Assembly (NCBI GenBank): GCA_001574975.1
Contig: KQ965919.1
Span: forward strand, 1 to 22,326
Reading direction: 5' to 3'
Origin: Gonapodya prolifera JEL478
Lineage: Eukaryota; Monoblepharomycota; Monoblepharidomycetes; Monoblepharidales; Gonapodyaceae
Length of the DNA stretch: 22,326 nucleotides
Position 1 is the first letter of the stretch. Each line of letters opens with the position of its first letter. Position numbers and translations under genes: made by a program. The notes under the pieces were generated by a model. The model was not told the origin of the DNA. It ran no database searches and saw only the letters and a program-made list of their open reading frames with translations. Below, in pieces: positions 9,998 through 19,356 of this stretch.

Positions 9998-11114
9998 TGG
10001 AGGGGGGGGATGTGGCTGGAGGGGTGAGACGGAAAGAGTGATGCGAAAGCCGAGTCACGTGGAGTCGATCCCGAGGCCTTAGTGCGAAGCGCTGGCCGAG
10101 GCGTCCGCTGGAGGCGAATGATCTGCGCGAAGCGCGAATGATAAAGCGCGTAGCGTACTATGGCAAAGCGCGGAGAGTGTGAACCGGATATGGACATGTG
10201 GTATTAGAATTTTGTATGTGCTTGCAGATGTGTGTACATTGTGATATGGACATAACAGCGGAGGCGTGCAAGTTTAGGTTTTGTGAACATTGAGGGGTAC
10301 TAGTGTTCAGCATCTCACGGGAGACGTTTGGTCTCAGACATACAAAGCTCACCACCCGCTTACTACAAATGATGTGAACAAAACGATATTGAAGGGGAGG
10401 AGCCTCAAGGTGTCCCGTGGTGGCGAGGCGGTTCTCTCCAGGCACTACATCACATCCATAAGACAAACCGTCCTCTCGTCCCGTTCCGTGAGCACAATCA
10501 CGCTCGGTGTCATCCTTGTTCCGTCAGTGCGCGGCGGTAAACACTAACAAAGCTCATACCCATCTGGCATGATCCCGTCCCCATCAATCTAGGGCAGGAA
10601 GTAGTGGGTTTGTGGATGAGGATGGGGATATCAATTACGATTACAGACTGACAGATGACAGTCTCGTGCTTGATTTTCTCCCACGTTTTTCAGAAAAATG
10701 ATGTCCACTTGCATGCCTTGAACTTCATCTGGCTTCTGGCTTTTTGCGTCGCCAAAAGTGGATGCCAAGCGAAGGGGCCCGCCAATGATAGCCATGAGGA
10801 TAACATAGCAGATCTTTTAAAAGAGAAACTTCACTTCAGAGTTCAGGTCAGATAGTTTTCATCATTGCCACGCATCGCGTCCAATTAAATTCCTTTTGGT
10901 TATTTACATGTTATAGAGACATGAACTGTATAAGATGTGGTCTCTCGCTGAGGTTGGCAGGTAGCAAGGATCCAAGCCTTGCCAAGGCGGTGGGGTAATT
11001 TTGGCCCCATTTTTTGCACGATCGGAACCAAAGGCGGTGCGGGCTTCTTTCAGGACTTAAAAACCACTGAAAGACGGACATTCCTGTACACTCACAAACC
11101 AACAGCTGACTGAC
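9998..11114. other. Intergenic stretch with GC-rich repeat words; no gene recognised
   Basis: Holds the 3' flank of LiaF-like copy A, a GC-rich repeat patch at about 10070-10180, and the upstream region of the chitin-binding protein gene. Short frames (10655-10855 plus, 10911-11183 minus, a 56-codon minus frame near 10500-10680) show no motif and no convincing partner exons. Confidence 0.4.
10125..10141 (+). repeat. Dispersed GC-rich repeat, second copy
   Basis: Identical over 17 bases to 4553-4569. The flanks (about 10070-10180) contain further variants such as AAAGCGCG, GTAGCG and CAAAGCGCGGAGAG. Between the ends of one gene and the start of the next, it looks like a small dispersed repeat family of this genome. 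Confidence 0.55.
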
Positions 11115-12237
11115 ATGTATAAAGCCGTGACGCTCGGGGTCTTTGCCTGTGAGTGTAGAGATCAGTTCAGCGGCACGCCCCAACTCCTCCCGGATTGTCT
11201 AACTACACGTTCCTCAGCGCTTGCTCTCATCGGGTCATCTAATGCTCAGAACGTTAACTGCACTATCGTGAGCACAGAACCGAGCACCGCAGCTCTTTGC
11301 AACGTCAGCTTACGAACGGTATATGTATTTGCCCAGGATGCGGACTGCTTCACGTCGGCAAGCAACAACGGCCTGCCAGACTTCTTTTCTTACTGCAACA
11401 CCACCACAATGAAGTGCGAGACAGGTCACTATTGAGATTCTCGCGTTTGTTTCCATTATTCATGCACTTGGACTCACATTGGACAACAAAGGTTGCTCTG
11501 TCCCATGGCTTGCATACTGCACCGGAGCGATGGCTGCCGACACTTGTGCTTCTCTCAACGACGACGCCGACCACTGCGGTGGCTGCTGGCAGTGAGTATC
11601 CCGATCCAACATTGCACAATGTACAGCCCAATGAAGTGACACAACCGACCAACCAGCAAATGTTCCGGAAACTGCTGGCACGGTCACTGCATTGCCGGCA
11701 ACATCACTTGCCCTTCAGCTTCCGGATGCGACGCCTTCCCAGCACCGCCCAGGTTGACGGCACCGATCCCAGAAGTGGTGGTTTTGCCCGTGAGCATGGA
11801 TGGAACGTGTGGCCCTGACGCAGGCACGCGCTGCCCAAATGGACAGTGTTGTTCACAGAATGGCACATGGTACGTATCTGTTCGGCTTTCGCAGGTCAAA
11901 TGTGCTGGCGCCCATTCTACAACTTCCGGCCCAATAGCGGTGTAAGCCCCCAATGGTGCAGTGGTGAGCATAACACTCGTTATATCGCGATTCCCGGCTC
12001 CTCCTTCTAACACCTCCGCACCCGCCAGTCCTTAAAGGCTGCCAACCCTTCTACGGCGGATGCAGCGACATCCCACCGCAGACCACCGACTGTCCCGCCA
12101 ACACCACCCTTGGCGCCCCCGTCGTTGTTCTCGCCAATTACACCGTGCTTTCGTACGATGCCGTGGACCCCTACGGAAAGGCGGTGCGGTACGAGTGCAC
12201 CCAGGAGACAGTCTCGGGAGTGCCTGCGACTGCTTGA
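11115..12237 (+). CDS. Secreted Cys-rich protein with hevein-type (CBM18) domain
   Basis: Six exons: 11115-11148, 11218-11424, 11492-11591, 11657-11869, 11938-11963 and 12029-12237. They sum to 789 nt, coding for 262 residues. Exons 1 and 2 join to give a signal peptide (MYKAVTLGVFA then SLALIGSSNAQ, cleavage near residue 22). Residues 23-160 are Cys-rich and include CASLNDDADHCGGCWHKC and GNCWHGHCIAGN, resembling the C-x-L-x(2)-D...HCGxC modules common in fungal secreted proteins. Residues 165-205 form a hevein/chitin-binding type 1 domain with all eight cysteines (165, 173, 178, 179, 185, 192, 198, 205). Cys185 is assembled across an intron, which supports the splice model. The binding-site aromatics are changed: the usual SQWGWC is SQNGTC, and only W191 keeps an aromatic. 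The donor at 11425 (GTCACT) is weak. Likely location is the cell wall or outside the cell, with chitin as the expected ligand, but affinity is uncertain. Confidence 0.8.
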
Positions 12238-13324
12238 TCTCTCCCTGGACCACGTCGGAAGTGTTCTTGGCGTTTGGAAGGGATTCAATGGGCACAGCGT
12301 TGGCGGGGGCGAAAAGTTGTAACAGGATTATATCACGACGAGAAAATATTGTATTACAAAGAAGCATAAAAACATTGTATTGGAACAAAAAATGCATCAT
12401 CTATTTTTGAACAAAGCACTACAATTACTGCGGAGTATTGCAGTGGGCACGATGTGTTTGACGAGAGGGTGCATTACATGAAAGTGCTGTTTATGCGATA
12501 AAATTACCGCTATATTGTTTCAATTCACATGACACTTCCCAAAGTAAGTGAGAATGGCATTGTCGCGTCTGAAAGCGAAAGCGAGCACGTCACTCTCACT
12601 CACCCAGAGAAGCGTTTTTACACGTGGCGAGTACGCGTCGGAATTTCGGGAGAAACGGCGGTCGAATGATCAACAACGGGTCGTCGGCGCCTTTTCGCTT
12701 GCGCGATTCGCGTTTTTGCCTTCAGTGTAGCTCTCTTCGGCACACCCAAGAGGACCATTGATCCGTGACGCGCAGCAGAGGGTGACGCGAGCCAGGATAG
12801 CGGCTCCGTCCTACCAAAACGAAAAGCGGGTAGTCACTCATGGGGGAAGCTGTGCATGGGACCGATTGGTGGGGAAAACACATGAGATGGTGAAGGGGGC
12901 GAAAGGACGTGTGCCCTTGCACCATCAAAACCAGTGCCAAGAATCTTGTGCGGTAAGTTACTTGGGGTCATCATGACGACAGGTGAAGAGCACTCCGCAC
13001 GATCAGGAATGTGATTTTACCACATTAAGTAAGTTAATTTAATTTACTGCAAAGTGGGACGTATCCCAAAGTGTTGAAAGCTGAATATTACTGTCTACTG
13101 ACGTAAGAGCCGATGAGAAATTACAGATGTGATGTAATAGGACACCAAAAGCTTCATTGGCTGATTCGAGTTCTCCCAGCAAAAGCAAAGCTAAACGCAA
13201 TCGGCGCTCAGTGCTGCTTCGGCGACCGGTTGAATTGTTTTACCGGAGTTGAATCACCCCCACAAAAGACGCGTCACCGCATCCACACGTCGCATTTTCT
13301 CTGCACAATCGACGCATCGACGCA
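12238..13324. other. Intergenic stretch, no gene recognised
   Basis: About 1.1 kb between the chitin-binding protein and LiaF-like copy B. No frame shows a domain and no RNA gene is seen. Several CGCG-containing words resembling fungal MBF/E2F sites cluster at 12625-12720 (for example ATTCGCGTTTTTG), but at 600 bp from the next start they cannot be assigned to a gene. Confidence 0.4.
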
Positions 13325-13949
13325 ATGGGAGTCCCAGAGCCATCGTCGCAGATTCCGCCTCCCCCGTACACGGACTCCTCGCCATCCGCCTCTGCGTACC
13401 AACCTGCGCAGACAGCCGCCACCCCTCTCCTGCCCCAGGCGCAGAGTCCGACACCTCCGCCGCGCCCGTCCGCTGGCAAGCGCCACAGACTCTGCCTTGC
13501 ACTGCTCTCCGGGTCGAATCCAAAGTGGTACGGTCGCCCCGTTCCAAGGAACATCACGGCGATTGCCATCCTCGGTGGGGTCGACATTGATCTTCGGGGG
13601 GCGTACTTGCAGCCCGGAACCACAAAGATACGATGTATCGCCATTCTGTAAGTTCAGCTCCCGATATTCTCGTGACTGATTCAAGCCTTTGTCTCACCGT
13701 TCTCTGTCACATGTTACCAGCGGAGGCGTCTCCATCCGCGCTCCCGAATCATTCCCACTCGAAGTGAACGGGCTTGGCATTCTCGGCGGCTTCGACGACG
13801 CTCGCAGAAGACCGCCGAGTGGCCGCATCAGATACGAGCGCGCACCGACTGAACCGCCGCGGCCAGACCCCGTCCAACCTACAGGAGCTGAAGTTGTCGT
13901 CAGTGGCGTCGCAGTTCTGGGAGGAGTGTCCGCAGTGGACCATATGTGA
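13325..13949 (+). CDS. LiaF-C-like (cell wall-active antibiotics response) domain protein, copy B
   Basis: Two exons, 13325-13647 and 13721-13949. They sum to 552 nt, coding for 183 residues. The 73-bp intron has a GTAAGT donor and again splits the Leu codon before GG in phase 2. The N-terminal ~60 residues are Pro/Ser-rich with PPPPY at 11-15, its Tyr at the same residue number as in copy A. The conserved part reads VPRNITAIAILGGVDIDLRG, then IAILGGVSIRAP, NGLGILGGFDDAR and GVAVLGGV, with LGG turns at 83-85, 108-110, 129-131 and 174-176. The family, fold and lack of a membrane segment are as for copy A. A PY motif is a ligand for WW domains such as those of Nedd4/Rsp5-type ubiquitin ligases. 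Whether it is used here is inference. Copy C starts 199 bp downstream and is clearly a closer relative of B than of A. Confidence 0.8.
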
Positions 13950-14148
13950 AGTTTGCTGGGGAAGAGAGATGTAGTGTGGGGAGGTGATGGTTGAATGTTT
14001 GGTTGACCCAGGTCTTTGATTTAGCAAGACAGCGCGATGGAGAATGGGAACTGACGTTTTATATATAACGGGATTTTGTTGGAGTAGTACGTTTGCTGTA
14101 ATCCCATCTGTCAAAATAATGTTTTATTCTTTGCCATTTTTAGTCGCG

Positions 14149-14675
14149 ATGGGTGGAACCGACCCCCTCAATACATCCTCCTCCTCCGACCTCCCCCATA
14201 TGCCGCCGCCGACCCTTCGACGTCTTCGGATGATCATCCAGTCTTCTTACTTCGCGTTGCATTCTGGGTCAAATCCGGCTTGGACGGGTCATTTGGTTCC
14301 GAGGAACGTCATCGTCATGGCGATCCTCGGAGGCGTAGACATCAATCTAAGAGAGTCAAACTTGGTGCCTGGATGGCCGAGAGTTGGGTGTTTTACCATT
14401 CTGTGAGTTCAGGCTCGCGTTGCCTTTGTCGCGTCAGGCGTGAGGAGACGTCTCCATCCGCCTCCGAAACGGTTCCACTCACACTAAAAAAATTTGCTCT
14501 TCTCGGTGACTTTGATGACGCACGTGGAAGGCAGCGTGGTGCACGTGGAAATACGCGGACACCAAGTAACCCGCCGATGCCAGAGCCAGTGCTGTAGCAG
14601 CCTGGTGCAGCGGAAGTTGTCGTTAGTGGCTTGGTAGTTTTGGGCGGAGCGTCTGCGGTGGATGGCAGCACGTAG
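14149..14675 (+). pseudogene. LiaF-C-like domain gene, copy C, decaying tandem duplicate of B
   Basis: Exon 1 (14149-14402) reads SGSNPAWTGHLVPRNVIVMA then ILGGVDINLRE, closely matching copy B, and ends at a GTGAGT donor at the same codon and phase. The PY motif and about 25 N-terminal residues are absent. In exon 2 the acceptor CAG of B is replaced by GTG at the homologous place, and two bases are missing within the segment coding SIRAP. If the upstream CAG at 14435-14437 is used, the five extra bases plus the two-base loss restore the frame. This gives LLGDFDDARGR and then a TAG at 14595-14597. The last strand, still readable as AEVVVSGLVVLGGAS, lies beyond that stop, up to 14675. A truncated 137-residue product is possible, but loss of function is more likely. 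Confidence 0.7.
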
Positions 14676-15378
14676 CATCGAGGTGATCCCATGTGGTTGG
14701 TTGATCGCATGAATTGACACCTGAGAACAGTTTGATATTCGTATGGCGAAGTAGATCTGGGACGGAACTTGTCAGAAACGCCAATAGCTGACATAAAAGG
14801 AGCTTTCCATTTTTTTTGGCGATTGTGATGTGCTGGGGAGTGATAGCAGTATTGCAATCATCTTTTGTAGCGTTTTAACGAAGCTTGTTTCTCAATCACA
14901 AAGCGAAGAAAGGAGGCGCTCAACGAATTTAAATCAACTTCAAGTCATAGCTCCACGTTCCCATCCAACAATACGATAACGACCCGTGGGACTTTCAGTT
15001 CGGCGCCCGGTAAAGTTCAAAATCACAGCAATATCTCCAGGGGTCCAGCTCCTGGTCCTTGCCCATGCGGTCGAAAGGATCGAAGACCGACGACCGCTCG
15101 CTTGACGGCCGACTTGTCCGCAAACGCTGTAATTCGGCTCCTAAGTCCTACATACTGCATTCGACAATGGGATGTATGTACGGACTATCCCTCGGGCTTT
15201 TTGCGCTTCTTCCCTAGACGAACCACCTGATCAAAACAACAATTTTCCCACATTAGCAACACCTATGTGTCCGCGAATGTAAACTGCTACATTTAAAATA
15301 CATCTGTACATTCTGCGTTCTCCAGCTGAAGAGGTCGTAGAACAAAAGAGATCGACATCGAAATCGAAATTATTTTAT
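14676..15378. other. Intergenic stretch, no gene recognised
   Basis: About 700 bp, AT-rich toward the right. A minus-strand run ending KKRKKPEG-stop near 15190-15225 lies just after an acceptor-like TTTTGATCAG. It could be a last exon, but no partner exon fits in phase, so it is not called. Confidence 0.35.
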
Positions 15379-15489
15379 TCACGTTTCACATAAATTCATG
15401 AGTCCTTCTAATACAGCACCTGCCGACCACTTGCGAATTGCTATGTAAATCGCGAACAGAATTACTGCTATCCAGGCCAGCACGCTCAT
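15379..15489 (-). CDS. Possible single-pass membrane microprotein, 36 residues
   Basis: ATG at 15489 to TGA at 15379 encodes a 36-residue peptide. A hydrophobic helix (LAWIAVILFAIYIAI, residues 4-18) follows a short N-terminus and is capped by the basic RKW at 19-21. A helix followed by a basic cap is the layout of small proteolipids such as yeast Pmp1, but no homology is claimed. It lies 28 bp beyond the stop of the ankyrin pseudogene on the same strand, so it could be chance sequence in that gene's 3' flank or an exon of something longer. Confidence 0.25.
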   Translation of the reverse strand: MSVLAWIAVILFAIYIAIRKWSAGAVLEGLMNLCET

Positions 15490-15517
15490 GTCCAACTGAA
15501 ATAATTTTCCATCATAA

Positions 15518-17193
15518 TCAGTCCTTCGCTCCAGCCTTCCTCAACAACCTTATCGTCTCTTCTCTATTCTCCGGCGCAATACCCGACCTTTCCTTGACCT
15601 CCTTGATGACCTGCGCCCCAACACGTCCCTTGACGTCGGCGCCATGCCCAACAGCACGCGGATAACGTCCGGTCTTGCCCCGCCTTGAACTGCAACAAGG
15701 ATGGGGAACGTCACCTCGCCGCTCATTTTCAACCTCGTGTTCGGGTTCGCGCCTATCCCCAGCAGCGTCTTGACCGCGTCCACGTGGCCCTGGAGGCACG
15801 CAATGGAGAGCGCGCAGGTGCCTTCGTTCCCCTTGACGACGGTGTCGCCCGCACGTGCGTGGAGGAGCTCAGTGATGGGGACGGAGCCATTGCGGGATTG
15901 CTTTGGCGAGCGGTGTCGCCACTGGTGCATGGCGAGGGGGTTCGCGCCGGCGTCGAGGAGGGCGCCAACGCTGGATAGTTGGCCATCCGCACTTGCGAGG
16001 ATGAGGGGTGTAAAGCCACTCCCGACTGATGGCTCGTTGGGGTCGACCCCCATCTGCAGGAATTGCAGGATGAGGTCGAGGTCGCCACGGGTTGCGGCGA
16101 GACCGAGAAACGTGTGAGACAGGCAGCTCGTTGGATTGATGTCTGCCCCACTGTTTAGGAGAAGCAGCGCGGTGTCGAGGTGGCCCCCGAACACGGCCCG
16201 TTTCAGGGCAGTCTGGCGGTCAAAGTGCGCCATATGGTTGATGGACGCGCCCGAGTCCAGAAGCAGTTTTACGACGTCGGTGAGACAGCGGTGGCTGGCT
16301 GCTATGAGGGGAGTTGTTCCCAGACTGTCGGGATCGTCGGCGTTTGCACCGGCGCGAAGGAGCAGCTCGACGTGCTCTAGGTCGCTTTCTTTCCGGCGAG
16401 AAGAAGGGGCGGTGTTCCGTCCGATGTTGGGATGTTGACGTCGGCGCCGTTATCGAGTGGATGCACGTCGTGGGGAGGGCCAACTTGCACGCAACACAGA
16501 GCGGTGTGAGTCCCATCTCGTAGATCGGTTCGTTTACGGGGAAACGACTCCACGGCGCGGTCTCGACCAAGACCTGTGCAGACGCTACTTGCTTCCACGT
16601 TCGCGCGTGGTGCAGCGCTTTGAGCCATTCCTAGCGCGCTTCCCGGAAGAACTCGCAACGCCGCCCGGATCGGCACTTCGTCCACTTGGAGCTGCTTTCG
16701 ACCCCAGGTTCCAAAATCCTTGGACAGCGTCATGAGTTCGGGGAGCGCTCGGTCCCGGCCGTACCGAAGGATAGCGCGACGTGCGATTTCCTTTGGTCCG
16801 CCCATGACGTGGAAGGTGTGCCGGTTGTGGGCGCTCGAGGGGAGTCCAAGAGAACGATCTGTCCAGTAGACGGAGATGCGGGCGACGAGCTCGTCGGAGA
16901 GGTCCAAGAGGCGGAATTTGGCGATGCGTCCGGGTTCTGCAGGTTCTGCCGAGACACAGGCAGCCGAATGGTCGTTTCATGGAGTTGAGGGACTTTCCAA
17001 CCTTTTGCGAGAGGCGATCTGTCTGGTACACACCTGCTTCTTGTGCAATTGGGGCCTCTGCTTCGACGATTTGTCCCGCATCAACATTGTCCAACAAATG
17101 GACTTCCTCCGCGGCGCGGCCCGCCAGCCCGGGAAAAGACGCAAGACGCCGCGCACACCGTATCGCTGCGAAGAGTTGCTCCCTCAGTTCCAT
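15518..17193 (-). pseudogene. Ankyrin-repeat protein gene with several frameshifts
   Basis: Exon 1 (17193-17034, ATG in a strong context, MELREQLFAAIRCARRL) joins across an 88-bp GTGTGT-AG intron to a long exon from 16945. It continues RIAKFRLLDLSDELVARISV and then about eight ankyrin units, for example LLLRAGANADDPDSLGTTPL, LLLDSGASINH, LLLNSGADINP, LLDAGANP and LLGIGANPNT. The natural end is ENREETIRLLRKAGAKD-stop at 15518. The units continue across frames only if frame changes occur near 16460, 16392 and 15648. In each case one base appears missing. Near 16650 there is also a frame change with a TAG at 16633-16631. A 48-bp intron could explain that one, but its donor is poor. All breaks interrupt well-formed repeats, so this was recently a functional gene, or the assembly has base errors. 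Confidence 0.7.
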
Positions 17194-17407
17194 CGTCACA
17201 GAATCGGTGGGTATGAGCTGCAGTTGGCCTTAGTTGAGTGCCCAGGTGAGTGAATTCACCCGAGATCTGCCGACACCAAAAAAAAAAAAAATTTGAAGCA
17301 CGAACCGATGAAACAAGCCACTTAGCATTCAAAAGATTGCCTTATCAATGAGCGCTACCAACTACAGATATCTTCGGTCCATAAAAATTCTGAACGTTTA
17401 TCTGCTG

Positions 17408-19118
17408 TTATCCGTACTTCGTGGCCCTTGCCCACCGCTTTTCGGCCCACAACCAGACCGTAAGTCCCAGAACAATTGCTTGGGAGAGCCCGGAACACGC
17501 AACCACCCAGGTCCAGTCTGTCCGGACACGAACCCCGGCATTGTCAAACACTGAACCTCGATCCGCGATCGCTCCGAGAATGGGGCCTGTGATGAGTGCA
17601 CCGGGAGAAAACCAGACAGAGACCATTCCAATCTTGGTGGCGGCGTTGGAGGAGCCGAATGAATCTGTAATGATGTTGGTGGAGCAAACTGGCACAAACG
17701 TGTGGGAAAAACACAAGTGAGTGCCAAAGGATGCAACTTGTGCAGACACACGAAAGCCGTACTTACCTGGGAACGGGCTTGACATAAGGCCAAGAAAGCA
17801 GCACGTTACTGCAAGCATTACAGGAGACCGCGATACGAGATCTGCACAAGGTCGGAGGCAACGTTAATTCTGTTGCGCGTGGAGGCAGCTGTACCCCTTT
17901 ATTCCAGGACACTTACAAAGGGGAATGTAGCCGAGCAAAAGCAAGAGCGCTGCGAATAAACGTTTCATGGCGTCAGCAATATTTGAAACCAAACGCAAGA
18001 TGGGCAAATGTCAATCTCACATACCAGTCATCAGGAGCACATTATACGATCCAACTCGCCCAATTACAGGCGCCGATATCAGTTGTCCGATCCAGCTGCT
18101 TACATTAAGAGCCACAAGGCACAGGGCACCGCTTATGGCAGGACCACCCGTCTCGGTGTAGTCTTGAATCTGCTGCGGAATGTACAGGAAGGGGCAGATG
18201 AACGCCGGTGGACTGAAGAAAGCAATTGCAGCGAGTTTCCAGTACGTTTTGTTCCGTAGCAGCGACGAGTCCCACAAGGCGCCGGCGCCGGGTTGAGATT
18301 GCGGATTCCGAAAGGTGTTGCGCTGGTGGAATCCAGGCCGTCTTCGCATCCGAATCGCGAGACCTGATACGATAAGAGACGACCCTGCCAATATACTTAT
18401 TGCCTGGAGCGCAGTCCTCCAGCCGTAGGTATCCACAAGCCACTGCGTCACAGGCGTGAGCACGACTCCGCCCGCACCGATCCCCGAGAGACCGATTCCC
18501 ATGGCGAGGTCCAGTCGTTTGCTGAACCAGTGAGACGATATGGCGACCGCAGGAGCGATGCAGCTACTGTAACCCAGTCCTGCGAGAACAGCGCCCATGA
18601 AAAGCACCCATACTTGGTCCGGTCCCGCCAGCGTGTTGACGAACTGGCCGAGGAATACGAGGAGTGCGCCGGCGACCGCGACGACGCTGTATCCGAAGTA
18701 ATCTGCGAGGGTTCCTGTCAAGGGACCGTAAAGATCCACCCCGGTCGTCGCCAGCGTCCCGGCGAAACTGAGGTGAAAATTGGTTGCCGTGGGGAAGGTT
18801 GCATTGGCAGTCCAGGAGTCGGTGAAAATGCCAACGCTGTTTGTTATGCCGATGACCCAGAAGTGGGCTGGGAGGGAAAAGCTGAACGTCGGTCTCCGCC
18901 AAGAGCGAGTCGCGTGCGCACGTACCAGAGAAGTTTGCAGCTACGGCGACCCAACCGTACCCGCCTTCCGGAAACGATTGTTCCTCTTGCTCTTGCGGAG
19001 TAGCTCCCTCCTCCACACCTTCTTTTGGGGCAGCCGAGACATGTGCTTCCAGGATAGTGTCACCGCTGAGAACCATAACCGATGTTGAAGTGTTGGCAAG
19101 ATGGGGCCCGTCACCCAT
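17408..19118 (-). CDS. MFS transporter, monocarboxylate transporter (MCT/MCH) type
   Basis: Five exons on the minus strand: 19118-18926, 18867-18025, 17949-17917, 17841-17767 and 17688-17408. They sum to 1425 nt, coding for 474 residues, and every intron is in phase 1. A 50-residue acidic N-tail precedes PEGGYGW at 50-56, the [D/E]GG-x-GW signature in the first helix of the MCT family (TC 2.A.1.13). The second signature, HWFSKRLDLAMG at 177-188, between helices 4 and 5, fits YFxKRRxLAxG. About twelve hydrophobic segments are present. The protein is expected in the plasma membrane or another membrane. Fungal MCH relatives carry varied organic solutes, so the substrate cannot be told. ATG 19118 sits in GCCATGG. 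The last intron (78 bp) is frame-neutral, but splicing joins SSPFP to VCSTNIITDSFG, which fits the family better than the read-through. Confidence 0.88.
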
Positions 19119-19356
19119 GGCTTCGGCTTCAATGCAGAGTCCGGTCGTCGCGAATGAACGAAATTTGTTCGCACTCCATAGCACGCGATCGTGCGAGGCT
19201 GGTGGCGAGTGCTAATTCAGCCTGTGCCGGCCGACACACGGGGAGAATTCGTTCATTGAAACAACATCGCTTCCAGAACTTGAAATCAAGGACGAGTTGC
19301 AGGTCATCCCAAAGCAAAGCGCTCTCCCGGACGACTACTCGAAACCTTGGTTTTGG
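19119..19356. promoter_or_regulatory. Shared divergent promoter region, transporter / F-box protein
   Basis: Only 238 bp separate the start codons of the minus-strand transporter and the plus-strand F-box gene, so both promoters must lie here and may be bidirectional. No clear TATA box is visible. The arrangement is direct from the sequence. Co-regulation is inference. Confidence 0.5.

Noticed and set aside
12590-12730. Cluster of CGCG words resembling MBF/E2F sites
   Set aside because: It is more than 600 bp from any recognised start codon and is not clearly above the background of this CG-rich sequence.
15190-15300. Possible last exon ending KKRKKPEG-stop on the minus strand, joined to the microprotein at 15489
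   Set aside because: The only plausible donor (GTGCTG) and the acceptor are in incompatible phase, and the donor is non-typical.
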